64,000 nt of DNA from Palsa-147 sp963771905 (lineage in GTDB: Bacteria > Acidobacteriota > Terriglobia > Acidiferrales > UBA7541). This document shows, piece by piece, positions 30,037-38,723 of this stretch. Position 1 is the stretch's first letter. Every line of letters starts with the position of its first letter. A model generated the notes under the pieces. The model made no database searches and was not told the origin of the DNA. It was given only the letters and a program-made list of their open reading frames with translations. The DNA lies in assembly GCA_963771905.1 (NCBI GenBank), contig CAVYVI010000009.1:1-64000 (forward strand), in the 5' to 3' direction. Both the position numbers and the translations under genes were made by a program.

Positions 30037-31347
30037 TTATTCCGTCGCCTTCGCCGTCGCAATTAAAATGTCACCTGGCTCCGATGCAGCTTTCCCGATG
30101 TCTGAACGGAAGTGAGCGCCGTCAATCCGAATCCTACTAACTACGTCATATACATGTCGTCTTGCTGAAGCCAGATCACGGTCCCTGGAGCAAACTCCTA
30201 GAACTCTGCCACTAGTTGTGTAGTACGCATCGGAATCGCGACGCGTCCCTGCGTGGAACACCGCGACTTCGGAATCTGGCAGGCGAGCCCCGAGCCCAAA
30301 GATCTGATCTCCCGTCCGCGGCTTTTCCGGATATCCCGCAGCCGCCAGAACAACGCAGAGACTCGCTCCAGGCTTCCATGACAGCGTGGTCTCCTGCAGA
30401 TTTCCCTGCGCGGCCGCAAGGAGCACCTCTGCCAAGTCGAAATCGGCGCGCATCAAAATCGCCTGCGTCTCTGGATCACCCATCCTGCAGTTGTATTCGA
30501 GCACTTTTGGGCCATGCGACGTCAGCATCAGGCCGAAATACAGAAACCCGCGATAATCCAAGTTGTCCGTCGCCAGGCCTCGAATTGTCGGCTGGACGAC
30601 ATCGCGCTCGATGCGTTCCTCAAGATCGCGAGGAAGCAAGCTGTCGTCCGAGTAGGCTCCCATTCCGCCTGTGTTGGGCCCACTATCACTGTCGTAGGCG
30701 CGCTTGTGGTCGCGCGCGGGGGCAAATCGAATAACCTTTGCTCCGTCGGTCAGAACAATGTACGAGAGTTCTGCTCCCGTCAGCCCTTCTTCCAGCAAAA
30801 CCCTCTGGCCGGCCTCGCCAAATTCCGAGCCGCTCATCAAACGCTCGAGAAACCTCTCGGCTTCCTCGCACGACCCACCGACCAGAACGCCTTTCCCCGC
30901 GCACAGGCCGTCTGCCTTAATCACCACCGGCCAACGCACCGACGCCAGTGCCGCCCGTGCGTCAGCGATGCTTTCAAACACGCCGTAGGGCCTCGCCGTC
31001 GGAATTCCATGCCGTTGCATGAATTCTTTCGCGAAGACTTTGCTGCCCTCGAGCTGCGCGGCAGATTTTCCCGGGCCCAACACCGACTGACCGCGTCGCC
31101 TAAGCTCGTCCGCCAGACCCAGCACGAGCGGCAGTTCCGGTCCGATCACCGTCAAGTCCGGCTTTTCTCGATCGGCAAAACCGCAAATCGCCTCGACGTC
31201 GCTCACCTGGATCGCCACGCATTGAGCATCGTTTGAAATCCCGCCATTGCCCGGAGCGCACCAGATCTTTTCCACCGCGACGCTCTGTTTCAGTTTCCAA
31301 ACGAGCGCGTGCTCTCGACCTCCACCGCCAATGACAAGAATCTTCAT
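30037..31347 (-). CDS. purD: Phosphoribosylamine-glycine ligase (GAR synthetase)
   Basis: About 436 aa, the normal PurD length. It joins phosphoribosylamine and glycine using ATP in purine synthesis. The N-terminus MKILVIGGGGREHALVWKL and ATP-grasp regions (VVIKADGLCAGKGVLVGGS, DHKRAYDSDSGPNTGGMGAYS, VLEYNCRMGDPETQAILMR) are all intact. purE starts about 20 bp downstream on the same strand. It is divergent from the CPBP protease gene. Confidence 0.95.
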   Translation of the reverse strand: MKILVIGGGGREHALVWKLKQSVAVEKIWCAPGNGGISNDAQCVAIQVSDVEAICGFADREKPDLTVIGPELPLVLGLADELRRRGQSVLGPGKSAAQLEGSKVFAKEFMQRHGIPTARPYGVFESIADARAALASVRWPVVIKADGLCAGKGVLVGGSCEEAERFLERLMSGSEFGEAGQRVLLEEGLTGAELSYIVLTDGAKVIRFAPARDHKRAYDSDSGPNTGGMGAYSDDSLLPRDLEERIERDVVQPTIRGLATDNLDYRGFLYFGLMLTSHGPKVLEYNCRMGDPETQAILMRADFDLAEVLLAAAQGNLQETTLSWKPGASLCVVLAAAGYPEKPRTGDQIFGLGARLPDSEVAVFHAGTRRDSDAYYTTSGRVLGVCSRDRDLASARRHVYDVVSRIRIDGAHFRSDIGKAASEPGDILIATAKATE

Positions 31348-31439
31348 CGCTTTCGCACGTTTATTAGCCCGCTTTCGAAGTTCGTCCGCAAAAGATACGG
31401 CACGCTCCTTTAACTGTCAACTCCAACGCTCTTGAATGC

Positions 31440-32231
31440 ATGCAAAATACGTGCTTTCATCATGTGCGTATGCATGCTTCGATTCCTTGGGATTTCGCAC
31501 TCATTTTATTTCTTCTCGCCGTTGTTGTTCCCTGGCGCGGTGCTGTTCGCGTCCGCCAGTTGATGCGCCGCGACTCTCTTTCTACAGCGGATCGCTTGGT
31601 TCTGTATGCCTCAACCATCGCATTCCAATGGCTCGCGACGGGCGTAGTCCTTTGGCGCTGCGTCGTGCATGGGTATCGACCAGCGGATCTTGGTCTCGTC
31701 ATTGGCCGGTTCTGGTTGAGCATCGCCGTCATGGTGGCGCTTTCCTTGCTGATCACCGCCAATCAGCTCGTCAGTCTCAAAAAACTGGCCGGATTGCCGC
31801 GCGAGAAGCAGGGCTTTTTCCGCGCATTTTCGCTCAAATTGATGCCGCAAAATTCGACCGAGCGCTTGGCATTTTTTGCTCTCGTTTCCACGGTCGCGAT
31901 CTGCGAGGAAATTATCTACCGCGGATTCATTCAGCGCTTCTTCCAGAATTTGTCTCATGGCTATGCTTTGGTCGGCCTCGTTGCGTCGGCCGTTTTCTTT
32001 TCTGTAGCGCACCTCTACCAAGGACGCCGGGGACTCGTCGTGGCGTTTTTCGTGGGTGCTGTTTTCTCGGCGATCCGGATCTGGACCGGAAGCTTGGCAC
32101 CCACGATCGTCGCTCACTTTGTCGCGGATTTGGCAGCCGGCATACTCGGTCCCGTCTGGCTGGCTGAAAAAACGTCGGCTGCCACGTCCGCGCTGCCGTC
32201 CGAAATCACTGATTCTCCCCGGTCCGCATGA
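31440..32231 (+). CDS. CPBP family intramembrane glutamic protease
   Basis: About 263 aa with six to eight membrane helices. The Abi/CPBP catalytic motifs are in order: EEIIYRGFIQR (paired Glu plus Arg), FFSVAHLYQG (first His) and IVAHFVADLAAG (second His). Such proteases process prenylated or bacteriocin-related peptides, or act as membrane immunity proteins; the substrate here is unknown. The start at 31440 is uncertain, since an ATG at 31470 would also work. Its stop overlaps the rsmG start (ATGA), so it leads the rsmG-parAB transcript. Confidence 0.88.
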   Translation: MQNTCFHHVRMHASIPWDFALILFLLAVVVPWRGAVRVRQLMRRDSLSTADRLVLYASTIAFQWLATGVVLWRCVVHGYRPADLGLVIGRFWLSIAVMVALSLLITANQLVSLKKLAGLPREKQGFFRAFSLKLMPQNSTERLAFFALVSTVAICEEIIYRGFIQRFFQNLSHGYALVGLVASAVFFSVAHLYQGRRGLVVAFFVGAVFSAIRIWTGSLAPTIVAHFVADLAAGILGPVWLAEKTSAATSALPSEITDSPRSA

Positions 32232-32854
32232 TCGCGACGAAGGCAATTCGATCCGAATTCAAGCGGTACGATCTCTCCGTGACGGATGAAGCTTGCGAAG
32301 GCGTGCGGGTCTACATCGAGCTTCTTCTCCGCTGGAATCGCAAGATCTCTCTCACCTCGATCGAAGATCCAGATGAAATTCTGCGCCTGCACTTCGGAGA
32401 AAGCTTCCTAGCGGCCAAAATCTATGATTTCCGCGATGGTCGGCTCGCCGACGTTGGTTCAGGTGCCGGTTTTCCGGGCTTGGCCCTCAAGATTTACGCT
32501 CCGAAGCTGCAAGTCACGCTGATTGAAGCGAATTCAAAGAAATGCGCCTTCCTGGCCGAGGTCGTTAGAGCCCTAAACCTACCAAGCGTCGAGATCTTTC
32601 GCGGCCGGTTTCAAGATTATCAGTCTGCCGCCGCTTCTTTCGATTTCATCGCTTCGCGCGCGCTAGGCCAATTCGCCGATTTTCTATCCTGGAGTCGATC
32701 CGCCCTTGCACCCAAGGGCCGAGTCATTCTTTGGCTCAGCACTGCTGGCGCAAGCGAGGTCCGATCCGCCTCATCCAAATGGGATTGGAGCGAGCCGTAT
32801 CAAATTCCCGGCTCGAAAAGTCGCTTGATTCTCGCTGGAGCGCCCCGCTCGTGA
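32228..32854 (+). CDS. rsmG: 16S rRNA (guanine-N7) methyltransferase RsmG
   Basis: About 208 aa. It methylates G527 of 16S rRNA using SAM. Motifs: LLRWNRKISLTSIEDPDEILRLHFGES, the SAM-binding ADVGSGAGFPGLALKI, VTLIEANSKKCAFLAEVVRALNL, FDFIASRALG. It overlaps the CPBP protease by 4 nt and precedes the parS sites and parA, the usual origin-proximal order. Confidence 0.94.
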   Translation: MIATKAIRSEFKRYDLSVTDEACEGVRVYIELLLRWNRKISLTSIEDPDEILRLHFGESFLAAKIYDFRDGRLADVGSGAGFPGLALKIYAPKLQVTLIEANSKKCAFLAEVVRALNLPSVEIFRGRFQDYQSAAASFDFIASRALGQFADFLSWSRSALAPKGRVILWLSTAGASEVRSASSKWDWSEPYQIPGSKSRLILAGAPRS

Positions 32855-32862
32855 CCTCATTT

Positions 32863-32878
32863 TGTTCCACGTGGAACA
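32863..32878 (+). promoter_or_regulatory. parS: parS centromere site 1
   Basis: TGTTCCACGTGGAACA, a perfect 16-bp palindrome differing from the bacterial consensus TGTTTCACGTGAAACA at two symmetric positions. It lies between rsmG and parA, where ParB would bind and spread. Confidence 0.9.
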
Positions 32879-32896
32879 TCTTCCGGACTGCGACCG

Positions 32897-32912
32897 TGTT
32901 ACACGTGAAACA
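32897..32912 (+). promoter_or_regulatory. parS: parS centromere site 2
   Basis: TGTTACACGTGAAACA, one base from the consensus parS, 18 bp after the first site and 56 bp before the parA start. Confidence 0.9.
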
Positions 32913-32967
32913 TATTGCACCTTCCGCGATAACTCTGCTAGATTCGCCACGGATCGGGGGATGAATT

Positions 32968-33753
32968 TTGGGGCGCGTAATCGCCATTGCCAATCAGAAA
33001 GGCGGCGTAGGTAAGACCACAACTACCGTAAATCTCGGTGCCTCTCTCGCCGCCTCCGAGTGCCGCACCCTCCTCATTGACTGCGATCCCCAGGGCAATA
33101 TGACCACCGCCCTCGGATTCCCCAAAGATCCAGCACGCCGTACCCTTTACCATCAGCTCATCCTCAACGAACCCATCGAGAGGCTTCTCCTCAAAACGCA
33201 GGTCGAAGGCCTCGATCTCATCCCGTCCGACAAGAATCTTGTCGGTGCCGCCGTCGAGCTCGTCAACATGGAGAATCGCGAATACCGGCTGAAAGCTCTC
33301 GTCGACCAATTGCAGGCTAATTACGAGTTCGTTCTGCTTGATTGTCCGCCTTCGCTCGACCTCTTGACGCTTAACGCTCTCGCCGCTGCCGACTCCGTCC
33401 TCGTGCCGATACAATGCGAATATCTCGCCCTCGAGGGAGTATCCGAACTTCTCGACACCCTCATGAGGCTCCGCCGCAGCATAAATCCGTCGCTTGCCAT
33501 CGAGGGCATCCTCCTCACCATGTACGATGATCGTACGACGCTGTCTAAACAGGTCGCTGCGGACCTCAGAAGCTTCTTCGGCACCCAGGTCTTTGAATCG
33601 GTTATTCCTCGGAATGTCCGCTTGGCGGAAGCGCCAAGCCACGGAAAGCCGATATTGTTCTACGACATACATAGTAAAGGTGCCGAAAGCTATATCCAAC
33701 TCGCAAAGGAGGTTGTCTCCAATGGCACGAAACGCATTGGGAAAGGGGCTTAG
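32968..33753 (+). CDS. parA: Chromosome partitioning ATPase ParA (Soj)
   Basis: About 261 aa. Deviant Walker A IANQKGGVGKTTTTVNLGASLA with the signature lysine, IDCDPQGNMTTALG, and Walker B FVLLDCPPSLDLLTLNAL. ParA-type ATPases move ParB-parS complexes along the nucleoid. The start is TTG at 32968 after GGGGGA; no in-frame ATG precedes the Walker motif. It overlaps parB by 32 nt. Confidence 0.95.
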   Translation: MGRVIAIANQKGGVGKTTTTVNLGASLAASECRTLLIDCDPQGNMTTALGFPKDPARRTLYHQLILNEPIERLLLKTQVEGLDLIPSDKNLVGAAVELVNMENREYRLKALVDQLQANYEFVLLDCPPSLDLLTLNALAAADSVLVPIQCEYLALEGVSELLDTLMRLRRSINPSLAIEGILLTMYDDRTTLSKQVAADLRSFFGTQVFESVIPRNVRLAEAPSHGKPILFYDIHSKGAESYIQLAKEVVSNGTKRIGKGA

Positions 33754-34594
33754 CGCTCTCATTCGGGAACCGGGAGCCGCCACGGCCGTGGCGCCCGCAC
33801 TTGCGCCGGGGAACGAAGCCGTACAACAGGTTGATATCGACCTGATCGATCCAAGTCCGTACCAGCCGCGCACGCGCTTTCAGGAAACGGCGCTCGATGA
33901 GCTCGCGCACTCAATCCGCACGAGCGGTATTATCCAACCGCTCCTCGTTCGTAGGTCCGGCGATCGCTATCAGCTCATCGCCGGGGAGCGGCGGTGGCGC
34001 GCCGCCCAGAGAGCGGCTCTCGCGCGGGTGCCCGCGATTGTCCGCGAAGTGCGCGACGAAATCGCGCTCGAAATGACGTTGGTAGAAAATCTTCAGCGCG
34101 AAGATTTGAATCCGATGGAGCAGGCCGCTGCATTTGAGCGCCTGGTGCAGGATTTTCACATGACGCAGGAGCAGGTCGCCGAACGCACCGGAAAAGACCG
34201 CGCCACGATCGCGAACGCTGTGCGTCTTTTGAAACTCGACGAGCCTATCCAGGAACTCATCTCGGAAGGAAAACTCACGGCCGGCCACGGTCGCGCGCTG
34301 CTCGCCATTCAAGATCCGCGCGGCCGTCTTGAATGCGCACAGCGGGCCGCACGCGGTGGAATGAGCGTCCGACAGATTGAGCGTCTGGCCACTCGCGCTG
34401 GTCAGCCCCGCGCCCGGACCGCTGCGGCCATCCTCGATCCCAACACCCGCGCTGCGATCGAGGAACTGCAGCGAAAATACGGGACGCGGATCAGCATAAA
34501 GCCCGGCCCGAACGGAAAATCAGGCCAGCTCATTTTTGACTACTATAGTAGTACAGACTTGACGCGTCTCTACGATCTGCTAATAAGCATATAA
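33722..34594 (+). CDS. parB: Chromosome partitioning protein ParB (Spo0J)
   Basis: About 290 aa. N-terminal box ALGKGLSALI; the CTPase/ParB nuclease-like domain with IDPSPYQPRTRF, LAHSIRTSGIIQPLLVRR and YQLIAGERRWRAAQRA; helix-turn-helix TQEQVAERTGKDRATIANAVRLLKL; C-terminal dimerisation region KYGTRISIK. It binds the two parS sites upstream of parA. The start ATG at 33722 lies inside the end of parA, with AAGGAGG upstream. Confidence 0.96.
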   Translation: MARNALGKGLSALIREPGAATAVAPALAPGNEAVQQVDIDLIDPSPYQPRTRFQETALDELAHSIRTSGIIQPLLVRRSGDRYQLIAGERRWRAAQRAALARVPAIVREVRDEIALEMTLVENLQREDLNPMEQAAAFERLVQDFHMTQEQVAERTGKDRATIANAVRLLKLDEPIQELISEGKLTAGHGRALLAIQDPRGRLECAQRAARGGMSVRQIERLATRAGQPRARTAAAILDPNTRAAIEELQRKYGTRISIKPGPNGKSGQLIFDYYSSTDLTRLYDLLISI

Positions 34595-34620
34595 CTAGTT
34601 ATGTAGTCTAAATCGACTCC

Positions 34621-35031
34621 ATGCCTTGGCAATGGCTACAGCGCGACTCGAACGACCCGGACGAATGGACTGGCTTCATCGAGCAGGGCGTCCATCTCGA
34701 GGGAAATCTTTCGTCCACGGGCACGTTTCGCGTCAATTCCACGGTGAAGGGAAACCTCACCTCCGAGAGAACTTTGATGCTGGGTGAGAATGCCGAAGTC
34801 GAAGGTGAGCTCGAGGCCCGCGTCGTAATCATTGCCGGAAAGTTCAAAGGGACCGTGCGCGCGACGGAGCAGGTCGAAATTCAACCTAATGGTGTTGTTC
34901 GAGGGGACGTGTATTCTCCGTGCTTGTCCATTGCGGCGGGAGCCATTTTCAGCGGAACGTGCCACATGCTCGGTGACGCAGACGGTACGCACAAGCTCGC
35001 CATACCGATTCGCGCCACTGCGCGCCCGTGA
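34621..35031 (+). CDS. Bactofilin (polymer-forming cytoskeletal protein)
   Basis: About 136 aa. A DUF583 beta-helix is visible: FIEQGVHLEGNLSSTGTFRVNSTVKGNLTSERTLMLGENAEVEGELEARVVIIAGKFKGTVRATEQVEIQPNGVVRGDVYSPCLSI compresses into repeated hydrophobic rungs with GxV/GxI turns. Bactofilins form nucleotide-free filaments and, in Myxococcus, scaffold ParABS at the cell poles. It lies 26 bp after parB on the same strand, so a similar role is plausible. No clear Shine-Dalgarno precedes the ATG. Confidence 0.86.
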   Translation: MPWQWLQRDSNDPDEWTGFIEQGVHLEGNLSSTGTFRVNSTVKGNLTSERTLMLGENAEVEGELEARVVIIAGKFKGTVRATEQVEIQPNGVVRGDVYSPCLSIAAGAIFSGTCHMLGDADGTHKLAIPIRATARP

Positions 35032-35193
35032 CATAAACCGATCGCGAAGAATCGAATTCGCGCGGTGCACAGGCTCCGACCCTGCTCGTCTCCGGCGGGA
35101 ATCTCGCGCGAATCTCAGCCCTATGGATTCGCTGCTGTCTTCGGAATCGCCGCCAGGGCGAAATCATCCAAAACGTGAGAAGGAGAACTCGGC

Positions 35194-36261
35194 TTGGCTG
35201 ACACGATCAAATTGACATCCACCGCGAAGGCTGCCGGTTGCGCGGCAAAGCTTAGCCCTAGCCTCCTTGAGCGGGTTCTGAAACGCCTTCCTCAGCTGAA
35301 CGATCCAAATGTGATCGTCGGCTTCGAGACCAGCGACGACGCCGGCGTCTATCGCATCAGCGACGAGTTGGCGCTCGTCCAAACGGTCGATTTTTTCACT
35401 CCCATCGTCGACGATCCATTCCTGTTCGGCCAGGTAGCGGCCGCGAACGCGCTGAGCGACGTCTACGCCATGGGCGGGCGACCCATTTCGGCGCTCTCGA
35501 TCGTAGCTTTCCCGCCGAATGGAGATCCGGACATCCTCGAACAAATCATGCGCGGCGGTCTGAGCAAAATGAACGAAGCGGGCGCTGCCGTTCTCGGCGG
35601 CCACTCGATCCGCGACGACGAACTGAAGTTCGGTTACGCGGTGACCGGCCTGATTCATCCGCAAAAAATTTGGCGCAATGTCGGTGCGAAGCCCGGCGAT
35701 GCGATTCTCTTCACGAAACCCGTCGGCACCGGCGTGATTTCAACCGCCTTGAAGCAAGGAAAAGCGAGCGAAGAGTCCGTGCGCGCCGCGACGGAATCGA
35801 TGACGCGCCTGAACCGCGCTGCCGCCGAGGCGCTGCTTGCCTTCAGCGCTGCCGGCAACGGCTCGGGCGGCAATCCCATCCACGCGGTCACGGATGTGAC
35901 CGGCTTCGCCATTCTCGGCCACGCGCGCGAGATGGCCCTCGGCAGCGGCGTTTCTTTCCGCCTGGACCACACGCGCGTCGAATATTTGCCTGGCGCGATC
36001 GAGTATGCGCGCGGCGGATTTATTTCGGGTGGCCTCAAAAACAATCGCGATTTCGTCGAGGGATGCGCGCAATTCGCGAGCGGCGTAGCCGAAGAATTTC
36101 GCACTTTGTTTTTCGATCCGCAAACTTCGGGCGGTTTGCTTGTCTCGATCGAAGAGCTTCACGCCGCCGGAGCACTCGAATCGCTCGATCGGCACGGCGT
36201 TTCGGCGCGAGCCATCGGCCGGGTTCTCGAAAAGCGCTCGCCGCTCATCGAAGTCGTCTGA
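35194..36261 (+). CDS. selD: Selenide, water dikinase (selenophosphate synthase)
   Basis: About 355 aa. It makes selenophosphate from selenide and ATP. The mobile N-terminal loop reads AAGCAAKLSP, keeping the catalytic cysteine (C16) with cysteine rather than selenocysteine; the second, dispensable cysteine of the E. coli enzyme is absent. AIRS-type blocks follow: TVDFFTPIVDDPFLFGQVAAANALSDVYAMGG, GGHSIRDDELKFGYAVTGL, VTDVTGFAILGHAREM, FFDPQTSGGLLVS. TTG start after AAGGAG. No selA or selB in the window, so the use of selenium (selenocysteine or selenouridine) cannot be told. Confidence 0.94.
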   Translation: MADTIKLTSTAKAAGCAAKLSPSLLERVLKRLPQLNDPNVIVGFETSDDAGVYRISDELALVQTVDFFTPIVDDPFLFGQVAAANALSDVYAMGGRPISALSIVAFPPNGDPDILEQIMRGGLSKMNEAGAAVLGGHSIRDDELKFGYAVTGLIHPQKIWRNVGAKPGDAILFTKPVGTGVISTALKQGKASEESVRAATESMTRLNRAAAEALLAFSAAGNGSGGNPIHAVTDVTGFAILGHAREMALGSGVSFRLDHTRVEYLPGAIEYARGGFISGGLKNNRDFVEGCAQFASGVAEEFRTLFFDPQTSGGLLVSIEELHAAGALESLDRHGVSARAIGRVLEKRSPLIEVV

Positions 36262-36301
36262 GAACAACCGCTCTCATGTACACTCGTTGGTTCGAACCTG
36301 C

Positions 36302-37504
36302 ATGGACCCCATAACCCACGGAATTGCGGGCTCGCTTCTCGGAAAGGGCCTCTTCACGGAACGCGAGGGCCGCGTTGCCACGTTCGCCGCAACGCTTGGT
36401 GCCGTCTTTCCCGACGTCGACATCTTTGCCGAGCTGGCGTCGCGCGACCCTCTCTCCATCATTAAGCTCCATCGCGGATTCACACACTCATTTGTCGGGC
36501 TTCCGATTTTCGCCGTGGCACTCGCGTGGCTGACGCGCTGGTATTGCGCGCGCCGCAATTGGAAAGCTCCGTCGTTCGCCATGCTGACGCTGATCTACGG
36601 TATCGGCATCGCGAGCCATCTACTTCTCGACGCGACAACATCCTTCGGCACGCGCCTCTGGAATCCATTTTCGACTGATCGCGTTGCATGGGACATGCTC
36701 TTCATCATCGACTTCTCGTTCACGGCGATCGTTCTGCTGCCGCAGGTCGCCGCATGGGTCTTCCGCGATCGCGAGAAAGCGCGCGGCCGCGCCGCGCTGA
36801 TGTGGCTGGTGTTCAGCGCCTGCGGAGCCGGTGTGTGGGCGATCTGCGGCGCATTTGGATTTCCGTTTCATTTCTGGGTTCTCGGCATCGTGAGCGGGAT
36901 CCTCGCCGTAATATTTCTGTTGCCCCTCGCCGGAGGCTTCGGCTTCGAAATCACGCAGGCGCGCTGGTGCCAGTTGGGTCTATTCGTGGCAGCGGTGTAT
37001 ATCGCCGCTTCCGGCGTGGCGCATCATGACGCTCTTGAGCGCGTGAAGGCCTTCGTCGCAGAGAATCATCTCGAAGACGTGCGGCTGGGCGCGATACCCA
37101 TTCCTCCATCGATCCTCGACTGGAGCGGCAAGATCCGCACGAGCGACGGCGTGTATCAGGCGCGATTCGATTTGCGCGATGCCGCTCCGCCTACATTTCA
37201 ATTCCTCGCCGATTCGCCTCACGACCAATACATCGCCGAGGCGATGAATCTGCCGGACGTGCGCACCTATCTCTGGTTTGCCCGGTTTCCGGTGATTCAT
37301 TCGCATCAGGAGGGCGAAGATCACATCGTCGAATTCGGCGATTCGCGCTTTTCCGACCAGGCGCGACGCATGCCCTCGCCGTTTCGATTCCGGCTCGTGT
37401 TCGACACCAGCGGAAAACTTCTCGAAGAAGATTGGGCAGAAGGCGCATCGGGATTGCGGATGCGGCGAATCGTGGAAAAGAATGCGGGGCCGGCGAAGAG
37501 ATGA
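36302..37504 (+). CDS. YdjM-like metal-dependent hydrolase, membrane-bound
   Basis: About 400 aa. The N-terminus MDPITHGIAGSLLGKGL with TLGAVFPDVDIFA, HRGFTHSFVGLP and ASHLLLDATTSFGTRLW carries the His/Asp motifs of the YdjM/LexA-regulated hydrolase family. Six or so membrane helices occupy residues 70-240, and a soluble C-terminal domain follows. The biochemical role of the family is poorly known. The ATG at 36302 puts homology at the N-terminus. Its stop overlaps the phosphoesterase start by 4 nt. Confidence 0.86.
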   Translation: MDPITHGIAGSLLGKGLFTEREGRVATFAATLGAVFPDVDIFAELASRDPLSIIKLHRGFTHSFVGLPIFAVALAWLTRWYCARRNWKAPSFAMLTLIYGIGIASHLLLDATTSFGTRLWNPFSTDRVAWDMLFIIDFSFTAIVLLPQVAAWVFRDREKARGRAALMWLVFSACGAGVWAICGAFGFPFHFWVLGIVSGILAVIFLLPLAGGFGFEITQARWCQLGLFVAAVYIAASGVAHHDALERVKAFVAENHLEDVRLGAIPIPPSILDWSGKIRTSDGVYQARFDLRDAAPPTFQFLADSPHDQYIAEAMNLPDVRTYLWFARFPVIHSHQEGEDHIVEFGDSRFSDQARRMPSPFRFRLVFDTSGKLLEEDWAEGASGLRMRRIVEKNAGPAKR

Positions 37505-38094
37505 AAATTCTGGTCTTCAGCGACATTCATGGTGATACGCGCGCGCTCGAAAAACTGATCGCGAAGCCGGCGGATATTTATATCGCGGCGGGAGATCTCT
37601 CCACATTTGGAAGGGGAATCGAGCGCTGCGGCGAGATCTTGAAGCCGCTCGGCGAACGCGTGTGGGTCTTGCCCGGCAATCACGAATCGCACGACGAATC
37701 GAGCGACTTCTGCCGGCGTTTCGGCTTCGTCGATTTTCATCGCCAGTTGCGCCGCCTCGGCGAAACATCCTGGGCCGGCCTCGGCTACAGCAACATCACT
37801 CCATTCAACACGCCGGGTGAATACACGGAAGCGCAGATTGGCGAAGCGCTATCTGAATTCGACGGTATCTCTCCGCTCTATCTCGTCGCCCACGTTCCGC
37901 CGTTCGGGACGCGCCTCGATGAATTCGCGCCCGGAAAGCATGGCGGCAGCCCCACGCTGCGCTCATGGATCGAACGCGCGCAGCCCGAAGTCCTCTTCTG
38001 CGGTCACATTCACGAATGTGCCGGCCAAAATGACGTCATTGGCCGCACGCGATGCTACAACGTCGGCAAGGCGGGAATCTCGGTCGAAGTCTGA
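37501..38094 (+). CDS. Calcineurin-like metallophosphoesterase
   Basis: About 197 aa. Metal-ligand motifs are in order: FSDIHGD (D-x-H), AGDLS (GD), PGNHES (GNH), VAHVPP (H) and CGHIHE (GH-x-H). Size and motif spacing fit cytoplasmic YfcE/MPP-type phosphodiesterases. Starts at the ATG overlapping the preceding stop (ATGA), so it is translationally coupled to the YdjM-like gene. Substrate unknown. Confidence 0.9.
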   Translation: MKILVFSDIHGDTRALEKLIAKPADIYIAAGDLSTFGRGIERCGEILKPLGERVWVLPGNHESHDESSDFCRRFGFVDFHRQLRRLGETSWAGLGYSNITPFNTPGEYTEAQIGEALSEFDGISPLYLVAHVPPFGTRLDEFAPGKHGGSPTLRSWIERAQPEVLFCGHIHECAGQNDVIGRTRCYNVGKAGISVEV

Positions 38095-38161
38095 CTGAAT
38101 TCGCTGCTGCTGTCGGGCAGCCGGCACCACTCTCATAAACTTCATCGGCAAGCGATGCGGC

Positions 38162-38686
38162 TCAGCGCTTTTTTTCGACGGGATAAATCACCAGATGGCG
38201 GCGCTCGCCAACACCTTCGCTGTTGGTGCGCACACCGGCGGCGTTGGTCAATTCGAGGTGGATCAACCGCCGCTCTCGAGCGGGCATGGGATTGAAGTGG
38301 AAGGGGTCAAGCGTCTCGCGAACGCGCTGCGCGGCCACGCGCGCGGCGAGTTTTAATTCCTCGAGTCGCAGCGCGCGAAATCCCGCGCAATCGAAACGGA
38401 TCAAATCGTAAAATTCCGGCTCGAGATGCAGCCAGCGCAGCGCGATATGCTCGATCGCGAGCAGCAGGTCGGCCTGGCGTTCCACCAACAGCGCTTCGTC
38501 TTCGCCGCTGAAATTCACGAGAATTTGCGGCTCGGCGGATTCGCCGGCTTTCAGCGCAGGAAGCGTCACTTCACATCTCACAGAGAGATGTGTCGCGTCC
38601 AGCACTTGATCCACGTAGCGGCGAAGTTCCGCCGCGGCGCGTTCGCGGTCAAGCTTTCCCTCGCGGACAAATTCAGAAACTCTCAT
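38162..38686 (-). CDS. khpB: Jag/KhpB-type RNA-binding protein with R3H domain
   Basis: About 174 aa. It lies just downstream of yidC on the same strand, the normal place of jag/khpB. The C-terminal R3H segment is clear (DPFHFNPMPARERRLIHLELTNAAGVRTNSEGVG compressed around RxxxH), preceded by a KH-like region (LLLAIEHIALRWL). The N-terminal Jag domain of Firmicutes is replaced by a short helical segment. It probably pairs with KhpA (at 56853) as a dsRNA/sRNA-binding heterodimer; that is family knowledge. Confidence 0.82.
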   Translation of the reverse strand: MRVSEFVREGKLDRERAAAELRRYVDQVLDATHLSVRCEVTLPALKAGESAEPQILVNFSGEDEALLVERQADLLLAIEHIALRWLHLEPEFYDLIRFDCAGFRALRLEELKLAARVAAQRVRETLDPFHFNPMPARERRLIHLELTNAAGVRTNSEGVGERRHLVIYPVEKKR

Positions 38687-38723
38687 TGGATTCGGCGCGT
38701 CAGCGCGCCCGGCGCGCGGTGCC

